A DNA stretch of 64,000 nt from Bin5 sp965208965. GTDB taxonomy: Bacteria; Chloroflexota; Anaerolineae; Caldilineales; Caldilineaceae. The position numbers and the translations under genes were made by a program. Below the pieces are notes generated by a model. The model saw only the letters and a program-made list of their open reading frames with translations, did not search any database and was not told where the DNA came from. The stretch lies in assembly GCA_965208965.1 (NCBI GenBank), contig OZ242384.1, positions 1,984,001-2,048,000 of the forward strand, written 5' to 3'. Shown one piece after another: positions 1 to 8,376 of the stretch (its first letter is position 1; every line of letters begins with the position of its first letter).

Positions 1-706
1 CCGGCGGGACGAGGACGCCGCCGCCGGAGATGATCGGCTCCATCAGGACCGCGGCGACGGTCTCCGGCCCCTCGTAGATGATCGTCTCCTCAATCGCCTG
101 TGCGCAGGCGATGCCGTGCTCGGCCGGGGTGAGTTTGGGGTGGGCACGGTAGGGATAGGGGGGCGGAACGTGGATGAAGCCGGGCGCCATCGGCCCGTAG
201 CCGATCTTGCGTTCGGCCTGGCCGGTGGCGCTCATCGCGCCCAGCGTGTTGCCGTGATAGGCGCGGTGGCGGGAGATGATCTTGTAGCGGGTGGCGCCGC
301 CCGGTCTGCCTGACTGCAGGTGGTACTGGCGAGCGACCTTGAAAGCGACCTCATTGGCTTCAGAGCCGCTGGAGGAGAAGTAGACGCGGCCGGGCCAGCC
401 GAGCAGATCCAATATCTTGTCGGCCAGCTGTGCGCCGGGCGGGTGGGTCATGGTGGGCGCAAGATAGGCGAGCTCTGACATCTGCGCGGCGGCGGTCTCG
501 GCCAGTTCGCTGCGCCCGTAGCCGATGTTCACGCACCAGAGGCCGGCCATCGCGTCGAGGTAGCGGCGGCCCTGGTCGTCTTCCAGGTAGCAGCCTTCGC
601 CGCGGACGATGAGCGTAGGCGGTGTGTCGGCGAGCGGTTTGTGCTGGGTGAGGGGATGCCACAGGGCGCGGACGTCGAGTTCGGAGATGGAAGGGGCAAC
701 GGTCAT
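1..706 (-). CDS. Class III (PLP-dependent) aminotransferase, C-terminus cut off by the window edge
   Basis: The minus strand is open from an ATG at 706 to the window start, giving the first 235 residues of a protein that is usually 430-460 aa. It opens with ISELDVRALWHPLTQH, has the cofactor phosphate-binding stretch FSSSGSEANEVAFKVAR (about residues 112-128), then RHRAYHGNT and VAAVLMEPIISGGGV, all typical of the omega-amino acid:pyruvate / class III aminotransferase family. The lysine that carries the PLP Schiff base lies beyond the cut, so substrate class (beta-alanine, GABA, diamine or other) cannot be decided. It would act in the cytoplasm. A palindromic operator-like site lies about 40 bp upstream of its start. 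Confidence 0.9.
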   Translation of the reverse strand, partial: MTVAPSISELDVRALWHPLTQHKPLADTPPTLIVRGEGCYLEDDQGRRYLDAMAGLWCVNIGYGRSELAETAAAQMSELAYLAPTMTHPPGAQLADKILDLLGWPGRVYFSSSGSEANEVAFKVARQYHLQSGRPGGATRYKIISRHRAYHGNTLGAMSATGQAERKIGYGPMAPGFIHVPPPYPYRAHPKLTPAEHGIACAQAIEETIIYEGPETVAAVLMEPIISGGGVLVPP

Positions 707-1000
707 TTCTTCTCTCGCTTTTTCGGTGGCGTTGGTATGGTATATGGTGGGATCATACCAGCAACTTGTGATCCGGTCTACAATGGGCTGGAGGCTGTTG
801 CAGACGCGGCCTTTGGGCAGTTTCTGAATCCAAATGGGCGCCGGAATCAGAAACCAGAGGGAGCAACAGATGTCGTGTATGTTCCCCACAGATATGATAG
901 AATGCGGGAAACCGCGCTTGGATGATTAAGATTTTTCCCTTCTGAGTTAGAGGACTCATAGGCAAGTTCTGCCAAATTAGAGAAAAAACGGGGGTCGACG
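707..1000. other. Divergent intergenic region with an imperfect hairpin
   Basis: 294 bp between the divergent aminotransferase and antitoxin genes. Besides the palindrome at 745-760 it holds an inverted repeat with 12-bp arms (820-831 and 843-854, one mismatch, 11-nt loop) and a possible -10 TATGAT near 891 facing the antitoxin gene. No open frame with coding character was seen. Confidence 0.5.
745..760. promoter_or_regulatory. Palindromic operator, GntR/FadR-like
   Basis: TGGTGGGATCATACCA is a dyad of the form TGGT-N2-GATC-N2-ACCA about 40 bp upstream of the aminotransferase start. FadR-subfamily GntR regulators commonly bind TGGT/ACCA half-sites, so a GntR operator is the favoured reading. 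No such regulator is in this window, so the link is inference. Confidence 0.4.
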
Positions 1001-1288
1001 ATGGTGCCTACACAGATACTATTGACAGAGAATCAGGCACGAGTGCTGGAGCAGATCGCCGCGGAACAGGAAACGACCATAACTGAACTGATTCGCCAAA
1101 GTATCGATGACATGATTCGACACCGAAAGGATATTGTTGGCGGCAAACAGGTCGATGCCGATCGAGAGGAGCGTAGGCGACGCGCTCTTTCCGTTGTTGG
1201 GGCGTTCTCCTGCGGTGTAGACGATCTTTCCGTGAATCACGATAAGTATCTGGCCGAAGCATATGCCAACGAAGACGGCGATGAGTAA
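1001..1288 (+). CDS. Ribbon-helix-helix (CopG-like) antitoxin
   Basis: A 95-aa protein. The N-terminal half (QILLTENQARVLEQIAAEQ, then TITELIRQSIDDMIRH) has the beta-strand plus two-helix pattern of RHH repressors: a short strand, a helix with A-x-E-x-x-T, and S-x-x-ELIRQS. The C-terminal half (residues 45-95) is charged and fits the toxin-binding tail of RHH antitoxins paired with PIN toxins. It would bind DNA as a dimer and repress its own operon. The stop overlaps the ATG of the next frame (TAATG at 1286-1290), the usual translational coupling to a vapC-type toxin; here the toxin is only a remnant, so the antitoxin looks like a survivor of a decayed module. Confidence 0.75.
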   Translation: MVPTQILLTENQARVLEQIAAEQETTITELIRQSIDDMIRHRKDIVGGKQVDADREERRRRALSVVGAFSCGVDDLSVNHDKYLAEAYANEDGDE

Positions 1289-1359
1289 TGGTATTGGTCG
1301 ATACCTCATTTGCTTATGACCGCGATTTTGTCGAGTACGGTTTCACTCCCATAGATTAG
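1288..1359 (+). pseudogene. Collapsed PIN-domain (VapC-type) toxin remnant
   Basis: A 23-codon frame coupled to the antitoxin by a TAATG overlap. It reads MVLVDTSFAYDRDF and then VEYGFTPID before the stop. MVLVDTS is the standard start of a PIN toxin (first catalytic Asp), and DRDF-x3-GF-x-PI is the standard end (last catalytic Asp and C-terminal strand). The roughly 110 residues that normally lie between are absent, so this looks like an in-frame internal deletion. A functional ribonuclease is not possible at this length. Confidence 0.7.
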
Positions 1360-1387
1360 CCACAACATCCCATTTCAGGAGGAAGGA

Positions 1388-2422
1388 ATGACTCAGGATA
1401 CTATCCGCGTCGGCGTTGTCGGCGCAGGCGCCAACACGCGTGACCGGCATATTCCCGGTCTGCAGGCCATCGAAGGCGTCGAAATCGTCTCGGTCTGCAA
1501 TCGCAGCCAGGAGTCGGGCGAACGGGTCGCGAAGCGGTTCGGCATTGAGCGGGTCTGCACCAACTGGCAGGATATCGTGCAGGCCGAGGACGTGGACGCC
1601 GTGGTGATCGGCACGTGGCCGTACATGCACCGTCTCGTCACGGTGACTGCGCTGGAGGCGGATAAGCACGTAATGTGCGAGGCGCGCATGGCGATGAACG
1701 CGTCGGAGGCCCACTGTATGTATAACGCGCTGCGCAGCCGGCCGCATCTGGTGGCGCAGATCGTGCCTTCACCCTTCAGTCTGCGCGTGGACAGGACGAT
1801 CCAGCGGTTGATCCGCGACGGCTGGCTGGGGGATGTGCTGGTGGTAGACATCCACGCCGGCGGCACCTTCATTGACCAGGACGTTGAGATGCACTGGCGC
1901 CACAATATGGACTACAGCGGGCTGAACGTGATGACGATGGGCATCTGGTATGAAGCGATGCTGCGCTGGGTTGGCGAGGCCACCAGCGTGGTCGCCAAGG
2001 GGAAGACTTTTACGCCGGTGCGCCAGGATGAGCAGGGCCGCATGATGGGCGTGCGCATCCCCGATCATATCGATATCATCGCGGACCTGGCCGGCGGCGG
2101 GCAGGCGCACATTCAGGTCAGCAACGTGACAGGATTCGGTGATCCGCCCTCGGCAACCATCTACGGCAGCGAAGGCACACTGCATTTCAGCGGCGATGTC
2201 CTGACGGGCGGACAGCGCGGCGACAGCGGCCTGAGCGAAATCGATGTCCCCGCCCATGAGGCTGGCGGCTGGCGCGTGGAAGAGGAGTTCATCAGCGCTA
2301 TCCGCGGGCACGAGGTGATCACGCACACCGACTTTGCCACCGGCGTGAAGTACATGGAGTTCACCGAGGCGGTCCATCGCAGCCGGCGCAGCGGGAAGAC
2401 GGTGAATCTGCCGTTGCTGTAA
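1388..2422 (+). CDS. Gfo/Idh/MocA family NAD(P)-dependent oxidoreductase
   Basis: 344 aa, ATG preceded by a strong AGGAGGAAGG ribosome-binding site. The N-terminal Rossmann fold is visible as RVGVVGAGANTRDRHIPGL (residues 7-25), followed by VSVCNRS and a family-typical C-terminal beta-sheet domain. Members oxidise or epimerise sugars, inositols and their derivatives with NAD(P). The motif normally reading EKP after the third strand is here CEARMAMN, so the usual active-site lysine is replaced; some subfamilies show this. It is the first gene of a co-directional sugar cluster with a mutarotase and a lactonase, which suits a sugar dehydrogenase feeding a lactone. Exact substrate unknown. Confidence 0.85.
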   Translation: MTQDTIRVGVVGAGANTRDRHIPGLQAIEGVEIVSVCNRSQESGERVAKRFGIERVCTNWQDIVQAEDVDAVVIGTWPYMHRLVTVTALEADKHVMCEARMAMNASEAHCMYNALRSRPHLVAQIVPSPFSLRVDRTIQRLIRDGWLGDVLVVDIHAGGTFIDQDVEMHWRHNMDYSGLNVMTMGIWYEAMLRWVGEATSVVAKGKTFTPVRQDEQGRMMGVRIPDHIDIIADLAGGGQAHIQVSNVTGFGDPPSATIYGSEGTLHFSGDVLTGGQRGDSGLSEIDVPAHEAGGWRVEEEFISAIRGHEVITHTDFATGVKYMEFTEAVHRSRRSGKTVNLPLL

Positions 2423-2467
2423 AGGCGGCGCCCAGGGATCGCCGGCCATTACAACAGGGGAAGACCG

Positions 2468-2791
2468 ATGAAACGATACGGAATGGTCATTCACGTCAGG
2501 CCGGAGTTGGAGGACGCCTACGTGCATCTGCACGCCAACACCTGGCCGGAAGTCCTGCAGAAGATCAGCGACTGTAATATGCGCAACTACACGATCTTCA
2601 TGCGGGACGGCTATCTGTTCGCCTATTACGAGTATGTGGGGGACGACTACGAGGCCGATATGGCGAAGATGGCGGCCGACCCGGTTACGCAGGCATGGTG
2701 GAAGCTGACCGACCCCTGCCAGGAGCCGGTGGAGAGCGCGGCGAAAGGAGAGAAGTGGGCGGAGATGGAGGAGGTATTCCATCATGACTGA
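2468..2791 (+). CDS. rhaM: L-rhamnose mutarotase family protein (RhaM/RhaU)
   Basis: 107 aa, the normal size of this family (about 104 aa). The conserved pattern is present: MVIHVRPELEDAYVHLHANT followed by WPEVL (catalytic His region), YTIFMRDGYLFAYYEY, and AWWKLTDPCQEPV. Family members interconvert alpha and beta anomers of L-rhamnose; relatives act on other 6-deoxy or aldose sugars, so the true substrate may differ. Its 3' end overlaps the next gene by 8 bp, indicating one transcript with the lactonase. Confidence 0.85.
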   Translation: MKRYGMVIHVRPELEDAYVHLHANTWPEVLQKISDCNMRNYTIFMRDGYLFAYYEYVGDDYEADMAKMAADPVTQAWWKLTDPCQEPVESAAKGEKWAEMEEVFHHD

Positions 2792-3647
2792 GCGCAGGCG
2801 CTACGTGGATACCCACGTGCATTTCTGGGACAGTTCGGTGATCGACTATCCGTGGCTGGAAGGTGCGTCGTCAATCGCTCATCCCCATCTGCCGGCCGAC
2901 CTGGAACGGGCGCGCGCCGGTGTCTCGCTCGAACTGGCCGCGATCGTTTTCGAGGAGGCCGACTGTCTACCGGCGCACGCGCTGCGGGAGGCGGAATGGA
3001 TCACCGAGATGGCGCAGGAGGAGCCGCGTATTCGGGGCATCGTCGCGAGCGCGCCCTTGCACGACGGTGAAGGCGCCCGACCCCATTTGCAGGCGCTGTC
3101 CGAACTGCCGCTTGTTAAGGGCATCCGCCGTCTGATCCAGGACGAGCCGCTGGGATTCTGCACCGCGCCGGAGTTTGTGCGCGGCGTACAGTTGCTGCCC
3201 GAATACGGATTCAGTTTCGACCTGTGCATCTACCATCCGCAGATGGAGAATGTGCTGGAATTGGTGGCACAGTGCCCGGATGTCTCCTTCCTGCTAGATC
3301 ATATCGGCAAACCGGGTATCGCGGCCGGCATCATGCAGCCTTGGAAGGATCAGCTGCGCGAGCTGGCCAGCCGTCCGGATATCCACTGCAAGCTCTCCGG
3401 CGTAACAACGGAAGCGGACCACGAAAACTGGAACCGGGATGAGCTGCGGCCATACGTCGAGCACGTGCTCGACTGTTTCGGCCCGGACCGGGTGGTCTTC
3501 GGCTCCGACTGGCCGGTGGTCGACATGGCCGCGGACTATGTCACCTGGTTTGACATTGTTCAGGACAGCATCAGCCACTTGAGCCCGGCGGACCAGCAGA
3601 AGATCATGCACGACAACGGGGCCCGCTTCTATCGACTGAAGATTTAA
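2784..3647 (+). CDS. Amidohydrolase 2 family, L-fuconolactonase-like sugar lactonase
   Basis: 287 aa. Motifs of the COG3618 lactonase branch are visible: YVDTHVHFWD near the N-terminus (metal-binding HxH), SFLLDHIGKPGI in the middle, HCKLSGV, and RVVFGSDWPV near residue 240 (metal-binding Asp). Such enzymes hydrolyse 1,4- or 1,5-lactones of 6-deoxy sugars (L-fucono-, L-rhamnono-lactone) in non-phosphorylating catabolic routes. The overlap with the mutarotase gene and the nearby Gfo/Idh dehydrogenase form a plausible mutarotase-dehydrogenase-lactonase series. The specific lactone is not determinable from sequence alone. Confidence 0.82.
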   Translation: MTERRRYVDTHVHFWDSSVIDYPWLEGASSIAHPHLPADLERARAGVSLELAAIVFEEADCLPAHALREAEWITEMAQEEPRIRGIVASAPLHDGEGARPHLQALSELPLVKGIRRLIQDEPLGFCTAPEFVRGVQLLPEYGFSFDLCIYHPQMENVLELVAQCPDVSFLLDHIGKPGIAAGIMQPWKDQLRELASRPDIHCKLSGVTTEADHENWNRDELRPYVEHVLDCFGPDRVVFGSDWPVVDMAADYVTWFDIVQDSISHLSPADQQKIMHDNGARFYRLKI

Positions 3648-3752
3648 CTGCAATTTTTGGTAGTCAGCTTTCAGTGCATCCTTGTGTTCGCCGGGGACGC
3701 TGTTACCAAGGTCTGGAATCACAGAGTTCAAAGCAATTGCGAGGAGCAATTC

Positions 3753-4913
3753 ATGGCCTATACACCCAAATCGGAAAATAAATTCAGCTTCGGTCTTTGG
3801 ACCGTTGGCAACATTGGACGGGACCCGTTCGGCGATCCTGTGCGGGAGGTGCGCTCACCGGTACAGTTGGTGCAGCTACTGGGGGAGGTCGGCGCTTGGG
3901 GCGTCAACTTCCATGACAACGACCTGGTCCCGATCGACGCGACCGCGGCCGAGCGCGACCGGATCGTGCGCGACTTCAAGAAGGCGCTGGATGAGAACGG
4001 GCTCGTGGTGCCGATGGCGACGACCAATCTCTTTACGCACCCTGCGTTTCGAGACGGCGCTTTCACCAGCACAGACCCGGAGGTGCGGGCCTACGCGCTG
4101 CAAAAGACGATGGCGGCCATCGACCTGGGGGTTGAGTGCGGCGCCAGCACGTACGTCTTCTGGGGCGGGCGGGAAGGCACGGAAACGGATGCCAGCAAGA
4201 GCCCGGCCGATACAGGCAAATGGTTCCAGGAGGCGCTGAACTTCCTGTGTGAATACGTGATGGACCAGGGCTATGATCTGCGCTTTGCGCTGGAACCGAA
4301 GCCGAACGAGCCGCGAGGAGACCTTTACCTGGCGACGGTCGGGCACATGCTGGCATTTATCGAGACGCTCGACCATCCTGAGATGATCGGCGTGAACCCG
4401 GAGGTGGCCCACGAGCATATGGCGGGCCTGAACTTTACGCATGCGGTGGCGCAGGCGTGGAACGCGGGCAAGCTCTTCCACATCGACCTCAACGACCAGA
4501 ATCTGGGACGCTACGATCAGGACTTCCGTTTCGGCAGTCACAACATCAAGCAGGCGTTCTTCCTGGTCAAATTCCTGGAAGACGTCGGCTACGACAACCC
4601 GCGGCACTTCGATGCCCATGCCTACCGCTCGTCCGACTACGAGGACGTCAAGGCCTTCGCCAGCGGCTGCATGCGCACCTACCTGATCCTGAAGGAGAAG
4701 GCCGAGCAGATGCGCGAGAACGAGCAGATCCAGGCGTTGCTGGCGCAGATTTCAGCCGACGACGGCTCGATGGACGGTTTCAGAGGCAACTACTCATCAG
4801 AGAAGGCGGCCGGTCTCAAGGCGCATGCCTTTGACCGCGACGAGCTGGGCCGCCGCGGCAAGCCGTATGAACAGTTGGACCAACTGGTGGTTGAGCTCTT
4901 GCTGGGCGTTTGA
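3753..4913 (+). CDS. xylA: Xylose isomerase
   Basis: 386 aa. The start is placed at the ATG at 3753 because GAGGAG lies about 8 nt upstream and the protein then opens like the short (actinobacterial-type, about 390 aa) xylose isomerases: FSFGLWTVGNIGRDPFGDPV. Further family signatures are NFHDNDL (catalytic His), YVFWGGREG, FALEPKPNEPRGD (metal-binding Glu), VGVNPEVAHEHMAG-like GVNPEVAHEHMAGLNF, FHIDLNDQ and FDAHAYR. An upstream in-frame ATG at 3657 would add 32 residues with no family similarity. It converts D-xylose to D-xylulose in the cytoplasm and is followed directly by xylB. Confidence 0.95.
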   Translation: MAYTPKSENKFSFGLWTVGNIGRDPFGDPVREVRSPVQLVQLLGEVGAWGVNFHDNDLVPIDATAAERDRIVRDFKKALDENGLVVPMATTNLFTHPAFRDGAFTSTDPEVRAYALQKTMAAIDLGVECGASTYVFWGGREGTETDASKSPADTGKWFQEALNFLCEYVMDQGYDLRFALEPKPNEPRGDLYLATVGHMLAFIETLDHPEMIGVNPEVAHEHMAGLNFTHAVAQAWNAGKLFHIDLNDQNLGRYDQDFRFGSHNIKQAFFLVKFLEDVGYDNPRHFDAHAYRSSDYEDVKAFASGCMRTYLILKEKAEQMRENEQIQALLAQISADDGSMDGFRGNYSSEKAAGLKAHAFDRDELGRRGKPYEQLDQLVVELLLGV

Positions 4914-5018
4914 ACGGCAGTTTTCAGTTCTTGGTTACATCATTGCCAACCAGCGGCAACCATAATGGCAGCCACAAGGGTTGCCCCTACAGATTACGTT
5001 AGAAGAGGTGCTGGAAAA

Positions 5019-6518
5019 ATGTACTTGATCGGCATCGACTCCTCTACCACGGCTACCAAATCCCTGATCATTGACGCGGACGGCGAGATTATTGCCGTCG
5101 GCGCGGCTGAGTACCCGTTCGAGACGCCCCAGCCCCTGTGGAGCGAACAGCACCCCGATCTGTGGTGGGACGGCACGGTGCAAAGTATGCGCGCGGCGCT
5201 CGACCAGTCCGGTATCGATCCGGCGGAGGTGGCCGCGGTCGGTGTAAGCGGGCAGATGCATGGGCTGGTGCTGTTGGACGAGGACGGCGAGCCGCTGCGG
5301 CCGGCCATCCTGTGGAACGACCAGCGCACCGGCAAACAGTGCGATGACATGCGCCTGTGGCTGGGCAAGGAAAACCTGGTGCGCATCACGGGCAACGACG
5401 CGCTGGCCGGCTTCACCGCGCCCAAGATTCTGTGGGTGAAGGAGAACGAGCCGGAGATCTACAGCCGCGTCCGTCAGATTCTTCTGCCCAAAGACTTCGT
5501 GCGCTACAAGCTGACCGGCGACTTCGCCACCGACAAGGCCGGCGCCGGCGGCACGTCGCTGCTGGAGTTGGCGACGCGGGACTGGTCGCCGACGGTTCTG
5601 GCCGCGCTCGAGATTCCGCCGCAGTATCTGCCTCCCACACACGAAGGAACGCAGGTGACGGGCACGATCTCGGCAGAGGCAGCAGAGGCTACGGGTCTGA
5701 AGGTGGGAACGCCGGTGGTCGGGGGCGGGGGCGATCAGTCGGCTCAAGGGATGGGCGTGGGCGCGATCGAGGAAGGGATCGTCGCGCTGACGCTGGGCAC
5801 ATCCGGGGTCGTCTTCGCGACCGCGAACGAGCCGTTCTACGAACCGGAGGGACGCCTGCACGCGTTCCCCCATGCTCTGCCGGACAAGTGGCATCTGATG
5901 GGTGTGATGCTTTCGGCGGCGGGCAGTTTGCGCTGGCACCGGGATACGCTGGCGCCGGGTGTGGAGTTCGACGACCTAGTGGCGCCGGCCGCAAATGTGC
6001 CGATCGGCAGCGAGGGGCTGCTCTTTCTACCCTATCTGACGGGAGAACGGACGCCGCATCCGGACCCCTTCGCGCGCGGCGCATTCGTCGGGCTGACCGT
6101 CCGGCACGGGCTGGCGCACATGACGCGGGCGGTGCTGGAAGGTGTGGCCTTTGGCCTGCGCGACAGTTTCACGCTGATGCAGGGTGTGGGCTTGGGCGAA
6201 ATCCGGCAGGTGCGGGTGAGCGGCGGCGGCGCGCGCAGCCCGCTGTGGCGGCAGATCCTGGCGGATGTGCTGGGCAGCGAACTGGTGACGGTCAACACTA
6301 CTGAGGGCGCGGCCTACGGTGCGGCGCTGCTGGCCGGTGTCGGCGCGGGTGTTTGGCCTGATGGCGAAAGCGCGTGCGCGGCTACGATCCGTGTCACGGG
6401 CTCTACCACGCCCAACGCGGACGCCATTTCCGATTACGACAACCATTACGAACTCTACCAGGGCCTCTACCCGGCGCTGCGAGCAACTTTCGATGGCGTG
6501 CGCCAGAGCGAGGAGTGA
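5019..6518 (+). CDS. xylB: Xylulokinase (FGGY family)
   Basis: 499 aa from the ATG at 5019, chosen because MYLIGIDSSTTATKSL is the standard FGGY start and a GAGGTG sequence sits about 10 nt upstream; an ATG 54 nt further up adds unrelated residues. Other signatures: AVGVSGQMHGLVLLD, ILWNDQRT, FTAPKILWVKE, KDFVRYKLTGDF, GGGGDQSAQGMG, TLGTSGVVF, FLPYLTGERTPH, and VSGGGARSPLWRQILADVLG. It phosphorylates D-xylulose to D-xylulose 5-phosphate, entering the pentose phosphate pathway, and pairs with the xylose isomerase 105 bp upstream. Confidence 0.95.
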   Translation: MYLIGIDSSTTATKSLIIDADGEIIAVGAAEYPFETPQPLWSEQHPDLWWDGTVQSMRAALDQSGIDPAEVAAVGVSGQMHGLVLLDEDGEPLRPAILWNDQRTGKQCDDMRLWLGKENLVRITGNDALAGFTAPKILWVKENEPEIYSRVRQILLPKDFVRYKLTGDFATDKAGAGGTSLLELATRDWSPTVLAALEIPPQYLPPTHEGTQVTGTISAEAAEATGLKVGTPVVGGGGDQSAQGMGVGAIEEGIVALTLGTSGVVFATANEPFYEPEGRLHAFPHALPDKWHLMGVMLSAAGSLRWHRDTLAPGVEFDDLVAPAANVPIGSEGLLFLPYLTGERTPHPDPFARGAFVGLTVRHGLAHMTRAVLEGVAFGLRDSFTLMQGVGLGEIRQVRVSGGGARSPLWRQILADVLGSELVTVNTTEGAAYGAALLAGVGAGVWPDGESACAATIRVTGSTTPNADAISDYDNHYELYQGLYPALRATFDGVRQSEE

Positions 6519-6605
6519 GAATCGAAGGATGAGGAGCCCCGAGTCGTAGTTGTAGTCTCTTTCCTCTCTCCTCTTCATTCTCTTCTCAAAGTCTGAGGAA
6601 ATGCT

Positions 6606-7826
6606 GTGCGCGCGCAGTTATTCTACGCTGTCTACGTTCCCACCTTCATTCTCTCCTTCTGCCAAGGGATGCTGGCGCTGCTGCTGCCGGTATATGTGAT
6701 CGACCTGGGGCTGTCCTTCAGTCTAATCGGTCTTGTACTGGGCAGTTACGGTATTGGTACCCTGATTGGCGACCTGCCCGCCGGGGTCATCCAGGACCGC
6801 ATCGACAACCGTCTTTCGATGATAATCGGTATCTGCGTGATGGGGCTGGGGATGCTGGCCCTGAGTTTGTCCATGCGTTTCATCACGCTGGTGATGTGCG
6901 GAATCTCGATCGGCGCGGGCGCAGCGTTGTGGAACGTCTCCCGCCACGCCTACCTGGCCAACAATACGCTCAACGCCAGTCGCGGGCGGGCCATTTCGAT
7001 CTTCGGCGGCGTCAACCGCATCGGCATGTTCGCCGGTCCGATTACAGGGGGATATCTCAGCGCCGAGATCGGCATGCACACCACCTTTGCCTTCTGCGGC
7101 TTTGTCGCCCTGCTGGCGTTGATCTTTCCGCTTATGTTCGTTCACGACAGCCTGGCGGAAGTTTCGTCGAAACAACAGACATCGATGACACTTTCCTACA
7201 GGCGTATGTTCAGCTATCTGCGCCGCAGTGTGTGGCAAATAACGCCGGCCGGTTTCGGCATGATCTGTGCGCAGACGATCCGCGCCGGCCGCCAGACCAT
7301 CATCCCGCTCTACGCCGCCTCGATCCTGGGCCTGGACGTGGAGCGCATCGGCCTGGTGATGGGGGTCGCCGCGGCGGTGGATATGTCGATGTTCTATCCG
7401 GCGGGCTATGTGATGGACCGCTTCGGGCGCAAGTTCGCCTATGTGCCTTCGTTCCTGTTGCAGGCGCTGGGCATGGCCCTGATTCCCCTGACCGGCTCCT
7501 TTGCCGCTCTGCTGGCGGTTACATCGCTGATCGGTTTCGGCAACGGGCTTGGCTCGGGGACGATGCTGACATTGGGCGCGGATCTGGCGCCACCCAAGGG
7601 TGAAGGCATGGGCGCGTTTCTGGGGCTGTGGCGGTTGATTGGCGACACCGGGCACACCAGCGCTCCCATCATCGTCGGGACGATTGCCGACGCACTGAGT
7701 CTGGTGCCGTCGATCTACGTTATCGCCGTTATCGGGCTGGGGGCTGGATCGATTTTGGGGCTGTTTGTGCCGGAGACGTTGAAGAAGGGGGCGGCGGTCG
7801 GCGCGGAGCCGGCTGCTTCGGGGTAG
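6606..7826 (+). CDS. MFS transporter, probable sugar permease
   Basis: 406 aa. The start is a GTG at 6606 with GAGGAA 6 nt upstream; the nearby ATG at 6601 is in another frame. About twelve hydrophobic segments are visible, with MFS loop motifs GDLPAGVIQDRIDNR between helices 2 and 3 and GYVMDRFGRKFAYVPS between helices 8 and 9. It ends the cluster of xylose and deoxysugar genes, 87 bp after xylB, so sugar import (or efflux of an intermediate) at the cytoplasmic membrane is a reasonable inference; substrate not readable. Confidence 0.85.
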   Translation: MRAQLFYAVYVPTFILSFCQGMLALLLPVYVIDLGLSFSLIGLVLGSYGIGTLIGDLPAGVIQDRIDNRLSMIIGICVMGLGMLALSLSMRFITLVMCGISIGAGAALWNVSRHAYLANNTLNASRGRAISIFGGVNRIGMFAGPITGGYLSAEIGMHTTFAFCGFVALLALIFPLMFVHDSLAEVSSKQQTSMTLSYRRMFSYLRRSVWQITPAGFGMICAQTIRAGRQTIIPLYAASILGLDVERIGLVMGVAAAVDMSMFYPAGYVMDRFGRKFAYVPSFLLQALGMALIPLTGSFAALLAVTSLIGFGNGLGSGTMLTLGADLAPPKGEGMGAFLGLWRLIGDTGHTSAPIIVGTIADALSLVPSIYVIAVIGLGAGSILGLFVPETLKKGAAVGAEPAASG

Positions 7827-8368
7827 GGGTTGGTGGTAGTTGGTGTGTAGAGAAAACTGTAGGAGTTTCCGATGCAAGAGGAACTTAGAGGGCGCTAAGA
7901 GGTAGAACAAGCAGAGAACGGCTTGGTAAGGCAGAGGATGGGACTCTGCGCATCCATCTGTTCAGGCGCGCTAGACGCGCTCAGGCGATACGGAGCGTGT
8001 GGTGAAAGATTTCCATGATAAAGTCGTCCCAAGATTTGTCATCGTTTAAGATCTGATAGAGTTCGAAGTCCTTCGCTACATTCATCTCGTCCAAGCGTCT
8101 TCGCATTTCGGAAGTAACAACGCCGAAAACGGCAAAGTTTCGGGGGCAGGTCAACCTTTACCCCAAATTGCTAACGCAGGCAATGTTAACCGCTTTTTCG
8201 AATCCCCAAATCAACTAAGTTCGGCATCCCAAAAAGCATGTCAACACAGAGCAACTACATCACTCCTCTTCCGTACGAACAGTTGCTCTCCAAGTCTTGA
8301 GCCACAGTGTCACCGAGTTTCCCCTTCTTGGTACTTGATCAACAAACTCCTCCTAATCCGACACGAAA
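7827..8368. other. Non-coding stretch with one possible small minus-strand frame
   Basis: About 540 bp of lower GC between the MFS gene and the insertion sequence. The only frame of note is on the minus strand at 7981-8106 (41 codons from ATG, containing LDEMNVAKDFELYQILNDD and WDDFIMEIFHHTLRIA); it looks protein-like in composition and could be the tail of a lost gene, but I do not recognise it. No RNA gene or repeat seen. Confidence 0.35.
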
Positions 8369-8376
8369 ACAGCAAG

